Positions 1 to 10,672 of a DNA stretch of 52,164 nt are shown one piece after another (the first letter of the stretch is position 1; each line of letters starts with the position of its first letter). The position numbers and the translations under genes are program-made. Below the pieces are notes generated by a model that had not been told where the DNA came from, did not search any database, and was given only the letters and a program-made list of their open reading frames with translations. Source of the stretch: Ectocarpus siliculosus (Eukaryota > Sar > Phaeophyceae > Ectocarpales > Ectocarpaceae); NCBI GenBank assembly GCA_000310025.1, contig FN648645.1, positions 1-52,164 of the forward strand, written 5' to 3'.

Positions 1-564
1 CCATCGTGAAAGTCAAAGCGCAGGTCAAAACCGCATATGACTCATGCGCGGAGAAGTTACCACGGAGATTATCAACAAGAAGTTTGAAGGCCGGCTGAGA
101 AGGTTCGAAGACACAAATACTTAAGCGACGATGGCAAGCGCAACGTCAAAACTTCATAAGAAGCAAAATGCATCCAAAAAGAAAAGGCCGGATGCCGACC
201 TATGGCTCTCTCGGAATGAAGGGATTCCCACAATTTCCAACAGATAATCCACAAGTACGGACATATGAGGGTACTTGGGTAGAGAGAGATCGTAACGTTT
301 TTCTTTGGGAAGATACAACAACAACATCAATGATGACCGTCGCCCCGTCATGCGTCGTTCGGTGTAAAATGATAATGCGAAAGATGGACTGCGTAAAGAT
401 CCAGCGGTCTTTTTCGGCAGTGGCAAAGAAATATAATATGCAACCACATGTCGCAAAAAAAATAAAAGCTGAGCGGGATACCGTAGGACACAGAACACCG
501 CCTTCTCTGTTGCTGCATGCAGGTTTACTTCCACAACCCGGGAACGAACCCAACCCACTCTTGT
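1..564. other. Unassigned left edge, possible transposase tail
   Basis: No complete gene is visible. The first 90 bases read on the plus strand as a short open stretch (VKVKAQVKTAYDSCAEKL) that could be the end of a protein entering from outside the window. It resembles the C-terminal style of Tc1/mariner-like transposases only vaguely. Around 131-244 a second short open stretch is lysine-rich. Nothing here is firm. Confidence 0.2.
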
Positions 565-1125
565 ATGTCGGGCTACAAGACTCCAATCGACACCGGTAAG
601 AGAGTGCGTGGCAGATGCCGTACAGCACAACTCCACTCTCCGTAGCACCATGTAGAAGATCTCCGAGGGGTCCCCCTGCGCGCTAACGACAACATGGCGA
701 GAGTTCTACGTGTACCTGTTGTCGACAAATGTGGCAGCCGCACGACACACGAACGGATGTTTGCATCGCATTGTACTATGGTTCGCCGTGGCAGGAAGTA
801 TCCCATCCAGTTAGGTCGTTGCCGTAGTACGCGGACGTCGTTCGGCGTCTAGTCCATACTGCTGTTGCAAAAACACAGTATTCGAGCTATCTCTGCAATT
901 TTTTGCTCTGGTTCACTTTTGCCTCCATAACTCGAGAATCTCACGGCTGTATCTCGACCTACAAGACCCCAATCAACAAACCAGCACTGGCAGACGTGCG
1001 TGGCGAATGCTGTAACAGCACAACTAAGTCGACACTGGTATACGACTTCTATGTACAGTCGGCGTCTGGTCCATACTGCTGTAGAAATACAAAAATCGAG
1101 CCATCTTTTTGTTTTTTCCAATACT
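565..1125 (+). repeat. Diverged tandem duplication
   Basis: Two related blocks follow each other. Both contain 'tacaaga-ccccaatc', 'agtgcgtggc-gatgc', 'acagcacaact' and end with 'gtccatactgctgt' followed by an A/T-rich stretch (about 565-900 and 945-1120). The second block has lost part of the middle. No coding function is apparent. Confidence 0.5.
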
Positions 1126-1329
1126 GATAACAAGAAATGTATCACGTCACGACGACCATCCTGTGAGTATAGACTTAACTACAATTATGTCGGAGGCCTG
1201 AGACGCAAGAGTTCAACCATTTTTGCACTCTAAAAGCAAGACGTTTTTTGCGGTGCATCAGTTCGCGGTCGCCTTGAGACATTTTTTTTCGCCGGTTGTT
1301 GCCCGGTGCAGCGGGCCAGTCTCTGGATC

Positions 1330-1590
1330 GCATCGCCCCTGTCGCGAGCTCGAATCTCCAAAGGCGAGTAGAGTTACAGCAAGGTGCACGCAACCACTAT
1401 TTCAGTCATTGAGCTAGACGTTGCGGTGCGGCAAATCGGTTTTAATTGTTTCTAAATGGGGTTCAAACAAATATTTCGGCCGTCTTCGCCGACGTGGGCG
1501 TGCCACTCTCGAGAGCACAGCGCCCCTGTCGCGAGCTCTAGACTCCAAGGGCGAGTCGAGTTACAGCACCGTCAAGTACGGCTAAATATC
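1330..1590 (+). repeat. About 195-bp tandem pair inside Helitron copy 1
   Basis: The segment 'cgcccctgtcgcgagctc' followed by 'gcgagt-gagttacagca' occurs near 1337 and again near 1530. The same pair is kept in the second Helitron copy at about 47188 and 47382, so it predates the duplication. Confidence 0.6.
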
Positions 1591-2182
1591 GTGCGTCCGG
1601 GCGCGTCTACGCAAGGGACGTCAAGGAACTGATCTCTAAAGAATCACGCAGCTCATTGGATGAGATTTCGGAGAACGTCAACTCATAAATCATGACACAT
1701 ACTTGAAGTACAAGCATACAAGCAGTACCTAGCACAGACTTTTTTTTGCCGCATGGTCTCATCTGTAGATAGATATCGACAGACTGTCCGTACTATATGG
1801 TATGCGTTGAAGGTAGGTACAGTAGTGCATGCATGCATCCTGTCGCCTTCTTCTCTAGCGGAAGCAACGCGACCTGGAGTATGTGCATCGTGTATTGTCA
1901 CCGCACGGATGGTTACGTACGTACTACGTATATGCCACACACACCCTCCAAGTTGCACATATTCTGCAGCTTTCTGTGTGTTTTTATTGTTCCTAATATT
2001 CTGCAGCTGTATGTAGCAAGGAAGATTTGACAAATGAATGTAGATTGATCGTTGTTGTTGTGGTACGCCACAACTTTAGATTTAACTTGCTCTGTTTTTT
2101 AGCTTGAACATGCACGCAAATCTCACGGCATCATCAATTGCTGCAAGTGCTGCAAGGTTGTAGGCATATGTCTTCTGTAATA

Positions 2183-2205
2183 CAGTCGACCCCGCTTTAA
2201 GGACG
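2183..2205 (+). repeat. Left TIR of pogo-like element
   Basis: It begins CAGTCGACCCCGCTTTAAGG and is preceded by the TA duplication. A second, similar CCGCTTAAAGGACG motif follows at about 2222, forming a subterminal repeat. Confidence 0.85.
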
Positions 2206-2467
2206 CTCGTAGCAAGGAAACTCCCCGCTTAAAGGACGACTTTTTTCCAGGAACCGAAGGGGCCGACAGACAGTACAAATAAAGGGGAATATACAGTTTC
2301 TACTCTGCGAACCCCCCCTTTTTTCACCTGCTGTGGAGTGCTATGTTTTGTTCATCACACGCGCAACGATATAGAGCGCGGTCTGCTGCTGCTGCTGCTG
2401 GTACACATGAAGAGATTCCTACCGCCTACCGGAGGTTCCTCTGATACAAGCACCGGCAAGAAAACAT

Positions 2468-2716
2468 GTGGGGAACCAACGTGCAAGCACAAGTAAGTCT
2501 CTGCTGATCACAGCAATCCACGAGTGCCCTTGCGGGCGGCCGATGCATGCCTTCTGCGGGCGAGGCATCGGGGATGAAGGCTACGGGCAGCAGCGAATGT
2601 GCACGGATTGTCAGAAGAGAATGGATGAGGGCGGGTACAAGACGGAGATGGTGACCAGGCTTGCGGACCTCATCGAAGACAGGGACACCATCCGTGCACG
2701 AAAGATCCGAAGGTGA
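2468..2716 (+). pseudogene. Cysteine-rich exon inside the pogo-like element
   Basis: An 82-residue open stretch with a compact zinc-binding pattern: HECPCGRPMHAFCG, then CTDC twenty residues on. It ends at AGGTGAGC, a good splice donor. It probably represents an exon of the transposase gene carrying a metal-binding domain near its end. No catalytic motif is present. I do not recognise the domain family precisely. Confidence 0.45.
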
Positions 2717-2863
2717 GCAAACAACTGTAGAAAGGGGCCCTCTGTAATTCCGTTGGGGCAGATTTTGACGAAGGTGCTGAATATATATTAACTGGTGTGG
2801 CGTACGTCTACAACTTGACACATCGCTTATGCTTGAAACTAAACTTATTCTCTGTCCCCGGTT

Positions 2864-3560
2864 TTGCCTCTCCCCACGTTTTCGTTTGACAGGGGTTGCC
2901 GGGGCCTCAGTGATGCAGGGCAGGCAACAATGCTGGACGTCACCGAGATCCTCTCTGAGAAGTGGAGTAGGCTCTCTGCCCAGACGGTCATCAGGTGCTG
3001 GCTGAAGGCTGACATCCTTCCCAAGAAGCACTGCAATCTGCTCAAGAGCATGGACACGCGACTTGACCGAGAGAACAAGGACGAGCAGGGTGTCATCGAC
3101 GACCTTTGCGACTTGGTAAAAAATATGTCGATGCCGACCAGAATTGCGCGATCTGCGAACTCTAGGTCCATGCCGCGAGTGTTGATGGAAAACTTGTGTG
3201 TCGAGAAGGGTGCAGGGCTCTCTGAGCAGGACCTCCGACAGGCATTTCAGACGTGGCTTACTGTAGAGGACGACCCCAACGTGAAGGAAGATGAGGTCGC
3301 GTTGGAACTGCAGGGAGTAGAGAAGGACATAGCTGGCCTACAAATTGACGATGACGTATCGAGTGACGAGGAGGACGGCGACAGTAGGCCGGAGTCGTGT
3401 ATTAATTACCTCGTCCCTCTCAGAGGCCGAGGTCCACTCTCGTTTCGAGGAGCTTCGCTCGTACCTGTATGCGAATGGAACGGGGGGCGAGTACAGCGAG
3501 ACGCAGCATCTTCTTTCGAAGACCGTGCATTCGTTCACTCATGAGACAGACTCAGGTTAA
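2864..3560 (+). pseudogene. pogo/Tigger transposase C-terminal fragment (broken)
   Basis: The stretch LDVTEILSEKWSRLSAQTV followed by IRCWLKADILP matches the usual end of the DDE_1 transposase domain of pogo/Tigger elements, where a helix and an 'I..CW.KAGI.P' signature close the catalytic domain. A polypyrimidine-AG acceptor precedes it. An acidic tail follows (DDDVSSDEEDGDS). Near 3395-3410 the natural reading shifts by one frame: the second frame (SLSEAEVHSRFEELRSYLYA) runs to a stop at 3560, so the gene is frameshifted. The DDE catalytic residues would lie upstream and are missing, so this copy cannot make active transposase. Confidence 0.6.
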
Positions 3561-3979
3561 GCGTAGAGCGAAGCCGAGGGGAGAGGTGCAGGGAACTCTT
3601 CGCGATATGTGGAGGGAAAAGCCGTCAGAGTAGCTTGCTCTGTTTGAAACAATAATTTGAAGTGTCTCTCACTACATCTTTGTTGGCAGTACACTTCAGG
3701 CGGCGCCAGCATGCAACAATATAGTGTACTACAATACTGCTGTGTACTGCTGCACGTGCTCGGTTTTCAAACCATCTCAATATAAATATACTAATTTTAG
3801 TTGAGATGGATCGACGAACAATAAGGTGCTGAAATTTCGTACTGCCCTTCCCTATCAATAGCCGAGTCGTTTAAACTACAGCATGCCTCGATCGGCCCCG
3901 GTGTTGGCGAGTTATCGTCCCCGGAAAATTAAGGACAAAACCCGCTTTAAGGACGCTTTTTTTGAAGAAAAACCATGTG

Positions 3980-4002
3980 CGTCCTTAAAGCGGGGTCGAC
4001 TA
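3980..4002 (-). repeat. Right TIR of pogo-like element
   Basis: The inverse of the left TIR, ending GGGGTCGACTA, followed by TA. An inner CCCGCTTTAAGGACGC copy lies at about 3939-3954 in the opposite orientation, mirroring the left subterminal repeat. Confidence 0.85.
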
Positions 4003-4281
4003 TACTGTGAACACTGTTGTTGTTGTTGTACTGCTGCTGTTGTATTGAAGGTGCTGCTGTAGACTGCGCTACATCGTATGTATATATACAGAGATCAACT
4101 TTTCGTGATATCACACCGTTTCATGGAATAATTGGTGGAAGTTACAATAGTCGGAAGTTAGAATAATTGTTGGAAGTTTAGTCAGAAAATAATCTATGCA
4201 GAGTGAATGAAAGAGTGCACATTTCATGGGACAACTGCTGGAGGTGTGTCAGAAGTTAGAATATCTGCTGGAAGTTAGTCA

Positions 4282-5474
4282 ATGCAGAGTGAATGGAAGA
4301 GTGCACACCCCGGTCACTCTCACTTTCGACATCCTCTCCTCTCATTCCCGCGTCGACCTTCAGCTGCAATACAACATGAACGAACGCCCTCTCCCGTAGC
4401 TCCCCAGCAAAGCGTAAGTCCACCCAGTCAGCGAGTCGTAGTGGAGTGTGCCGCCGCCCCGTACAACACGGCGACCCCAACTGGCCTTGCCCCGGGCCCG
4501 ACTGCGACGGCGGTCACCTCAAGCTCATAAACAAGCGCGACGATAAAGGCAAGTTTGCCCCTTGCGACCGTACCAACAACCGCGACGCGGACAGTTGTAG
4601 CGTATCCTGCACCATCCTCACCCTGTCGACAACGTACCCCAAGCCGTGCCAGCTCTGCCTCGCGGCGATGGGAGGTACTCCTTCGCTCGGGATTCCAACC
4701 GACCAGGTCAACAGCCGCGGCTACAAAGGTACAAGAAAGTTCTCTCTTTTGATTGTATCAAGTAGTCTCCGCCTGATGTGTGCCTGAATGTTGTTCAGGT
4801 GTTGCATGAAGGCCTGGCATAAAACTGCATCGCAACCGCAACCGCTAAATCTCTCCACAACAATGCCCTTGTTGCTTGTTGTTATTGTCAGAGTGGAATA
4901 TTATCCACGCGGTGTGGCGTCTTTGCGCTGGTGCCAAGTCTTCGGACGGCAAGAAGAGTTCATGCACGTCACCGTCGCCCCCGCCAGCCTTATCGGGGTA
5001 AATCATGTGTACACCCGTTTATATCGGAACGTGATTGTGTAGTGACCAGTCGTGTGTGTGCGTAGTTACCTAGCGGGACGTAGACGTCGCAATGCAAACA
5101 ATAACACACCACACGACTCAGACCCTGAACTCGATATGATACGTCAACATTTTAGCCAAATGAGGAATCGTGCACCAAGGTTACCGGCACCCAGTCTAGA
5201 CCGCCATCGCGGTGATGCTAATACCCAAATCTGCCTTGGAGTGCAAGACATTGACTCGCAATCATTCGACTTCCCCTCGGCACCTTTTGAGCTAAAACAC
5301 ACAGATTTGGATGATCCACAAAATATCACATGTTCTCACTGCAATGCTCCACTTTGGAAAGAAGAAAAGGGATTAAATTGTTGTAACAAAGGCAAGTCGT
5401 GTATCCATCCCCTCCAATCTATCCCCCACCATCTTATGGCGCTGTTTGAAACTACGAAATTCATTAACTTCTGA
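4282..5474 (+). pseudogene. Helitron Rep N-terminal coding remnant, copy 1
   Basis: Several open stretches in sequence look like remains of one protein start. A proline-rich leader (4282-4530) overlaps a cysteine-rich part (CPGPDCDGGH, then CSVSC and CQLC, to about 4730). A block at 5052-5474 contains RQHFSQMRNRAPRLPAP and ends with the zinc signature ITCSHCNAPLWKEEKGLNCC followed by a lysine-glycine turn and LFETTKF. That signature (CxxC, acidic-aromatic W, then CC) is characteristic of the N-terminal region of Helitron helicases. The protein is cut after it. Copy 2 (48.3-50.1 kb) has the same order and continues further. Stops and frame changes show decay. Confidence 0.55.
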
Positions 5475-6149
5475 CTAGCTTCCACCAATTAATCCATGAA
5501 ACGGTGTGATATCACGATACAACGGGCTTTTCGGATTTACTGCATTAGGCGCAGGCTGTATTCAAAAAAAGACATAGACTGAACCGCCAGCCTCTTCAAT
5601 GCTCACCTTGCATGGACGTGCTTACCACGGCATATTCGACCTCCAACAACATTATGAGAACGATTCCGTGTCGAAGAAATCATCGCAGCTAAACGAATTT
5701 TTGATGCTCAGAAAAACATCCACTTTATGAATGCCTCCATAATACCTCCTCCCGAACAACCTCTTTCTTCTGCTCCAAATTTACATTATACGGTTATGAC
5801 ACGTACACGCTCTTACATCCATCTCCCCAATTATTGCATTCTGCCGCCAGCGCAGGCACCCTACCGCCTGCACCATCACCGACATCATCGCGGCCATCAC
5901 CGTCACGCTTCAACATTAAGAAGCTCGAGACCTGCGTACAAGGCTGCAAACGAAACCATACCTTCCGCAGTGGTAATCGGCAATAACAACCAGGGCCGTA
6001 AGGGGCAGCGATGACCCGAGGCGGGAGGCGTCAACTCTTTGACCGTCAAGTAGCGGCAACGCCGTCAAACCACTGCGTGCGGTGTTTGTTCTTACTTTGT
6101 CTGAATGTTGTAGGTATTCGGCTCCTTTCACATTGTGAGGGATACCGCA

Positions 6150-6310
6150 TATTATATCGGCGTCATTAGAGGGGGACATTAGAGAAGGGCGCGACATTAG
6201 ACTGGAGGAGTTAGAATATGACCATTCGAGCGGGACGACACCGAAAAAGCTTGAATAATAGCTCCAGAACATTAGAGGGGGATATTAGAGAAAGGCGCGA
6301 CACTGAAGAA
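6150..6310 (+). repeat. Short duplicated motif in Helitron copy 1
   Basis: 'acattagagggggatattagagaaaggcgcgac' type sequence occurs at about 6164-6196 and 6269-6303, each followed by a GTT(T)GAATATGA-type stretch. It is absent from the second Helitron copy. Confidence 0.45.
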
Positions 6311-6763
6311 GTTTGAATATGAGAGCTAGGCGGCAACACACCAGTACCATCAACTACCGGCAATACCGTCGAACAGTTGCAGTGTTCATTCTTTCTTTGG
6401 CCCCTTTGGGGAGGATATTGGCCACAGCAAAGCCACTTAGAGAACGTTGCCTGAGAGTGTTACTACGTTCTTACCGACGCAAGAATAGGGAGGCGACCGT
6501 AGCTTATATCTCCTTTTCGTCCGCACCGGGCGAAGCTAGACAAAAAATCACGTACGCGCGACTCTTTTGGCTTCATGTTACACCGGGCACGGCACATTTC
6601 TCGAATACAACGCGAACATGTTGACACCGTGCATTCGGTCACCCTGCGGCTTCATGCCTTTGGTATGCTGTGCACAGCCTTCACACCTTCCCTTTAAGCC
6701 TACTACTGAGGACGAGGGCGCCTCTGCGTCCGAAGTCCGTAGCCCTTGTATATATAACATGAT

Positions 6764-9330
6764 AGACCCCTTCGGATTTTTTTTGGGGTCAGACAAAATG
6801 CTCAGACAAAAAGTGGGTCCGAATTTTTGGAGTCTTTGCGCACACGGTTTTATTTGTCTGAGGTTGCCCCAGTTTTCACCCACGGCTCCGACAAATACCT
6901 CTGACCAACCTCATTTTATCTCAGGCGTGGGTTCCTGTTCAGAACGCTCAGTCAGGTATTTGATATTTATTTGATGTATAACAGAGTCGAGCGAAAACAA
7001 CAATAGATGGCATCGCAGGATACAGCACAGACTCGTCCAAGCCTCATGACACCACTACTGGACAAACAGACCTGCTTCTCCTCCGATGCGGGCGGTGTGC
7101 GTCTATGTGTGTGTAGGTAAGTGGTGAACGCTGGGGAAGGAACCGAGTGGATGAGGGTGGTATGAGACAAAAGGTTCACCAGCAGCCTCCAAAAAAAGAG
7201 CAACTTTATTGCCTACCCAAAGTTCAGGAGAACACCCGTACCGTGAGCTGTAGGCCACTCGAACTGCTGGGAGGTGGCCCAAACGTTGCCGTGTGTTACG
7301 CTCTATCCGCGCCATCTCCTCTACACCGCTGTTGCGGTTTGGAATGCAACTAAAAAAATCGCGCTGTGTGAGAGGTGACTATATTGTTCGAGGTTGAAGC
7401 CTACGTTGCTCCTGCTTGCTGCTACTGCAGGACGGCACCTGAGCGGCTGAGACTTGACAGGGTGCTTCTCTGCGAGAACGGAAACTGAGGTGGCGAGGGT
7501 CAACAGCACGCCGGAAAAATACCCACCGCGCCAGCAACCAGTTTTTTTTTTGCTCTTTGACCTGTGTCGCAACTTTGGTTCATCGATGCTCCCTCGCCAC
7601 CCACTCCAGCAACAGCGATGACAAAGGTATCCGCCATGAGCTGCGCGTATGGTCCGTCTTGTGTGATGGTTGACACAGATCAGGAGGCTATAGGGCGCCC
7701 AAAAGTTGGGTTCGCAAAAGTTGACAGCACATCAACAAAGACCCCCCGCAGCTGCATCCAGACTATCTCGGCTCGTTTGCCGCTTGTTTGCGCCGCACAC
7801 ATCGGGTTGTCCACTTGGTCCAGCCGAATGAAAAAACAACGCTATCGCTGATGCTACTGACTCTGCACCAGTCACATGACACAGCTCGTGTGAACACCGT
7901 TAGAGTTTGCGGGGATCACCCGTCGAGAGATTTGTAGGTAGCATCATGTGGTTGTGACCAAAAAAAGACCACAGAAAAAGACAGCCCCGACTTATCCAAA
8001 ACTGCCCCAGAAAAAGACAGGATGGGCTGTCCAAAACGGGTTGTCTGTTTTTGTTGACCTTTTTCCCCTGAAAAAGACACCGTGAGAAGGGGTTCTGTGG
8101 CCAGTTGTCTTTTTTTAAAAAGGAAACACGAAAAAGACAACTCCAAAAAAAACCCGTAAGAAATGGCCTTAGTTAGGGTTTCATTTAATCTCTATATGTG
8201 AGCCCGCATTTGTAATCCCGAGGAGATACAACTTGCAGGAAGTTCAGGTGGGAAACAAGACAAAAGAGCGGTCTCGTCATTTCTCCGCTAATCAAACCGA
8301 GACTTCTGTGGATCTTACAGCTCGAACTGTTGGTCTGGGTGTGAATAAAGTCTCGGTGCAAAAAAATGGTTGAGATCTAGCCTGTGCGTGCAAAGGTCAG
8401 GCGGGAGCGCAGATATAGAAGGATCAAGAGACCCGGTGGCGACGGTGCGGTGCCTTCCACGTTGCGAAATGTCTTGCTGTTTCGAACGCACGAACGCTCT
8501 GTACCATGGTATACAGTTCTCTGTACTCATCGCCGATCAATTCTGAGGCTACACTGTCCATTCTCTTTCGCAAGGCATCTACTTGTATGGACGATCGTAC
8601 CTGACGTCCCGCGCGAAAGGTGTTTCACCTAGACCTATGAATATATATCCTCTACGAACGTGACCTCCGCAGCAAGGTGTTTGTATTGCACTGTATTTCG
8701 GCAAAAAGTGAGAACATCTGAGGCGGTTGGCTGACTAAATGGGAATTAAATACCCTCCATTCACCACAACAGCCGAGGTGTGACAGAAAATTCTTCGCCA
8801 GGCCGCGCAATTGGTGAAGTGCATCTACGTCGTACATGCCACATGCCCGGTGTGGGTACTTCTTGTGGCACCACCACAGGAGGTGACCCCGCATGGGCTC
8901 GCTACAGCGGCACATTTTGTTACAAATCGCCGTGCACAACCGGCTACATTAATTCGCTCAAATTCAACAAAGACATCGTCCAACAACCAAGACGAGCAAG
9001 CGGTACGATATTTTCGTAGAGTTGCATGCTCCATACCCATGCTCTCAAAAAAACAAAACGTCCACCTATGTTATCGTGTGGATCCTACCAGCCTGTCGAG
9101 TGTACCCCCCGCCCCCCTTCCCCGACCCCTTGTAGCATACAATAGATCTAGACAGAAAGCGAAGCCCGGGATCTCATTCTTCGTGCGGACCGAGTGCTGT
9201 TGTACATATGTACTTCGTAGATCAGGTCGCTTCACCTGAAGCTCTAGGGTCTTACAGAAGTACAGAGGTGCGGCCGGGAAATCAAAAACGAAAAAAAAAA
9301 TGGTGGCAGACTTCGTGGGGTGGCTCTTAC
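6764..9330. other. Intergenic, no supported gene
   Basis: Only short open stretches without domain features are seen. Sequence at 6770-6910 repeats TCAGACAAAA/TCTGAGG-like words. A cluster of a GAAAAAGACA word lies at 7950-8150 and is listed separately. Confidence 0.5.
7950..8150. repeat. Cluster of GAAAAAGACA words in both orientations
   Basis: The word AGAAAAAGACA or GAAAAAGACA occurs at about 7973, 8011, 8071 and 8130. Inverse TGTCTTTTT/TGTCTGTTTTT words occur at about 8044 and 8105. Spacing is irregular. It may be a degraded array or a short low-complexity element. Confidence 0.5.
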
Positions 9331-9868
9331 CTTGACTTCCTCGCTGAAGGACACGTTCCGCGCCACCTGTGGCTGGGTGTCGGGAAGACCGCTGGCGTCG
9401 GTGGCGGTCGCGCCACCTGCTGGGCTTGACACTGCTGCGAGATAATCATCCTCCTCGTACGCAATATTCATAATAGGTACTACGAGGAGGAGGAGTAGCT
9501 GGAGCGGCAGGGGGCCGCGGAGTGCTAGGATGGGACGCAAAATGCGTCGCTGCCCCCTTCAAGTCGACGCCACCGCCGCCGCCGCCACCGGTGTGCGCGG
9601 CTGCAGCCAAGCCATCTTTCCTCCTCCTTCTCAGGCTGCCTCTGTCCTCGCCGAAGGCTGCGTTTCTGGTGGATAGCCCCAACCTCTTTTCCTCCTCTGC
9701 ACTCAAGCCAAAGCCATTGGTGGCGTAGCTTTCGGGGTGGTGGTGGTGGTTGTCCCGGCCGGCGGCTTGCTGGGTGCTCAAGGACTTCTTGTGACGAACG
9801 AGCACGCGCAGCTCCGAGATCCCGCGCATGTTGTTGTTCGATCGCGGATCATGCGGTCGCAGGGCCAT
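9331..9868 (-). pseudogene. Minus-strand gene fragment, unknown product
   Basis: Reading from 9868 the first ATG sits in a good context (CATCATGGCC). It opens a 140-residue stretch with MRGISELRVLVRHKKSL, a histidine run, LSAEEEKRLGLSTRNAAFG, a basic RRRRKDG and a glycine run. It stops at about 9446. In a neighbouring frame the stretch continues as NIAYEEDDYLAAVSS to RNVSFSEEVK and meets a clean GTAAGA donor at 9330. The two halves look like one exon broken by a small frameshift in the CCT-rich part near 9490. RNVSFSEEV resembles a PP1-docking style motif, which is only a resemblance. This is among the few candidates for a non-transposon gene. Confidence 0.4.
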
Positions 9869-10672
9869 GATGCCAATGCCGGCTGGGGTGATGCTGGTTG
9901 GATAATCGGTGCTGTTTTAAAGAGAGTCACTGCGCGCTGGAGCCACGTTCCTGGCGACCTGGCGACCTGGCTCCCTTGATCTGTGTGTAAGAGCTACAGT
10001 ATGTAGGTATCTTCCCCCTGCGCAGAGAAAAAGCCGGGCGACGACCAATGGTTAGGTTTGGGTGAGACGGAAGGTGAACGGCAGACGTTCGAGAGCGGAC
10101 CGAAGGCGGGATGCAGAGAATTACAGAATTACATGTACAGTGTGAAACTGGTACTATACATGCATTGAAACCCACAACAGCATTATGCATATGCTTCATC
10201 ATGTGCTGCTGGGCGGATGCAGGAGCAGAAGCAGTTACAATAGTTAGTTGTGGCTGCTGTCTCGTACATGATTTTAAGGGCATGCATGATCGACACGACA
10301 TCGCACAAACCGAGCGGGAAACTCTCGAAACGCGAACGCGCCGTTCATTTAGTCCCTCTCTCGTTTGTTGGTGGCCACGCACAGGGCGCCGAGCAGGAAA
10401 AAATCAACTCTTTCTTTCTAAAAATGTGACACACCAGCCAGTTGAGTTCACGCTCTACAGCAGCAGGACCAACCCAACGTGTGTTTGCATACATGCTGTT
10501 CAAGGCACGTTTCTTTCCCCCTGCTGTCTCTTTCGCATGTGCGACACACGCACGATGTGCTGTTCTAAGAGGAGTAGCCTGAAGTGGGTGCATAGGTCAC
10601 ACGATCCCCTATACTACAGGCGGGAAAGTATGCATACAACCAATGCGTGTGTGTCGAACCGCCACCGACGAG
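9869..10672. other. Intergenic, nothing recognised
   Basis: Open stretches here show no domain, splice or repeat support. The sequence lies downstream of the minus-strand Gag and holds no pol region. Confidence 0.4.

Larger units (their letters stand above)
2183..4002 (+). mobile_element. pogo/Tigger-like DNA transposon, internally deleted
   Basis: An 1820-bp insertion is bounded by inverted repeats: the left end reads CAGTCGACCCCGCTTTAAGG and the right end is its inverse with one mismatch at the first base. It is flanked by TA on both sides (2181-2182 and 4003-4004). The second Helitron copy has no insertion at the matching place (near 48013), which proves the empty site. A CAG start with TA duplication is typical of the pogo/Tigger branch of Tc1/mariner. 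The interior keeps a transposase C-terminal piece but no recognisable catalytic DDE core. Confidence 0.85.
1127..6763 (+). mobile_element. Helitron-like element, copy 1 (degenerate)
   Basis: This block is repeated in the same orientation at 46979-50345, with matching start (ATAACAAGAAATG) and end (TATATATAACATGAT). Both copies carry the start of a Helitron Rep-helicase protein: a CxxC zinc segment in copy 1 and a longer Rep N-terminal region in copy 2. Copy 1 is longer because a pogo-type transposon sits at 2183-4002 and because its 5.7-6.4 kb part differs. The HUH nuclease core and the helicase are absent, so the element is non-autonomous or decayed. No clear TC start or hairpin-CTRR end was found, so the exact termini are uncertain. 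Confidence 0.6.

Noticed and set aside
9244-9540. Secreted protein with a leucine-rich signal peptide on the minus strand
   Set aside because: The leucine run comes from an out-of-frame CTC-rich stretch of a proline-rich coding segment; the better reading is an interrupted exon ending at GTAAGA.
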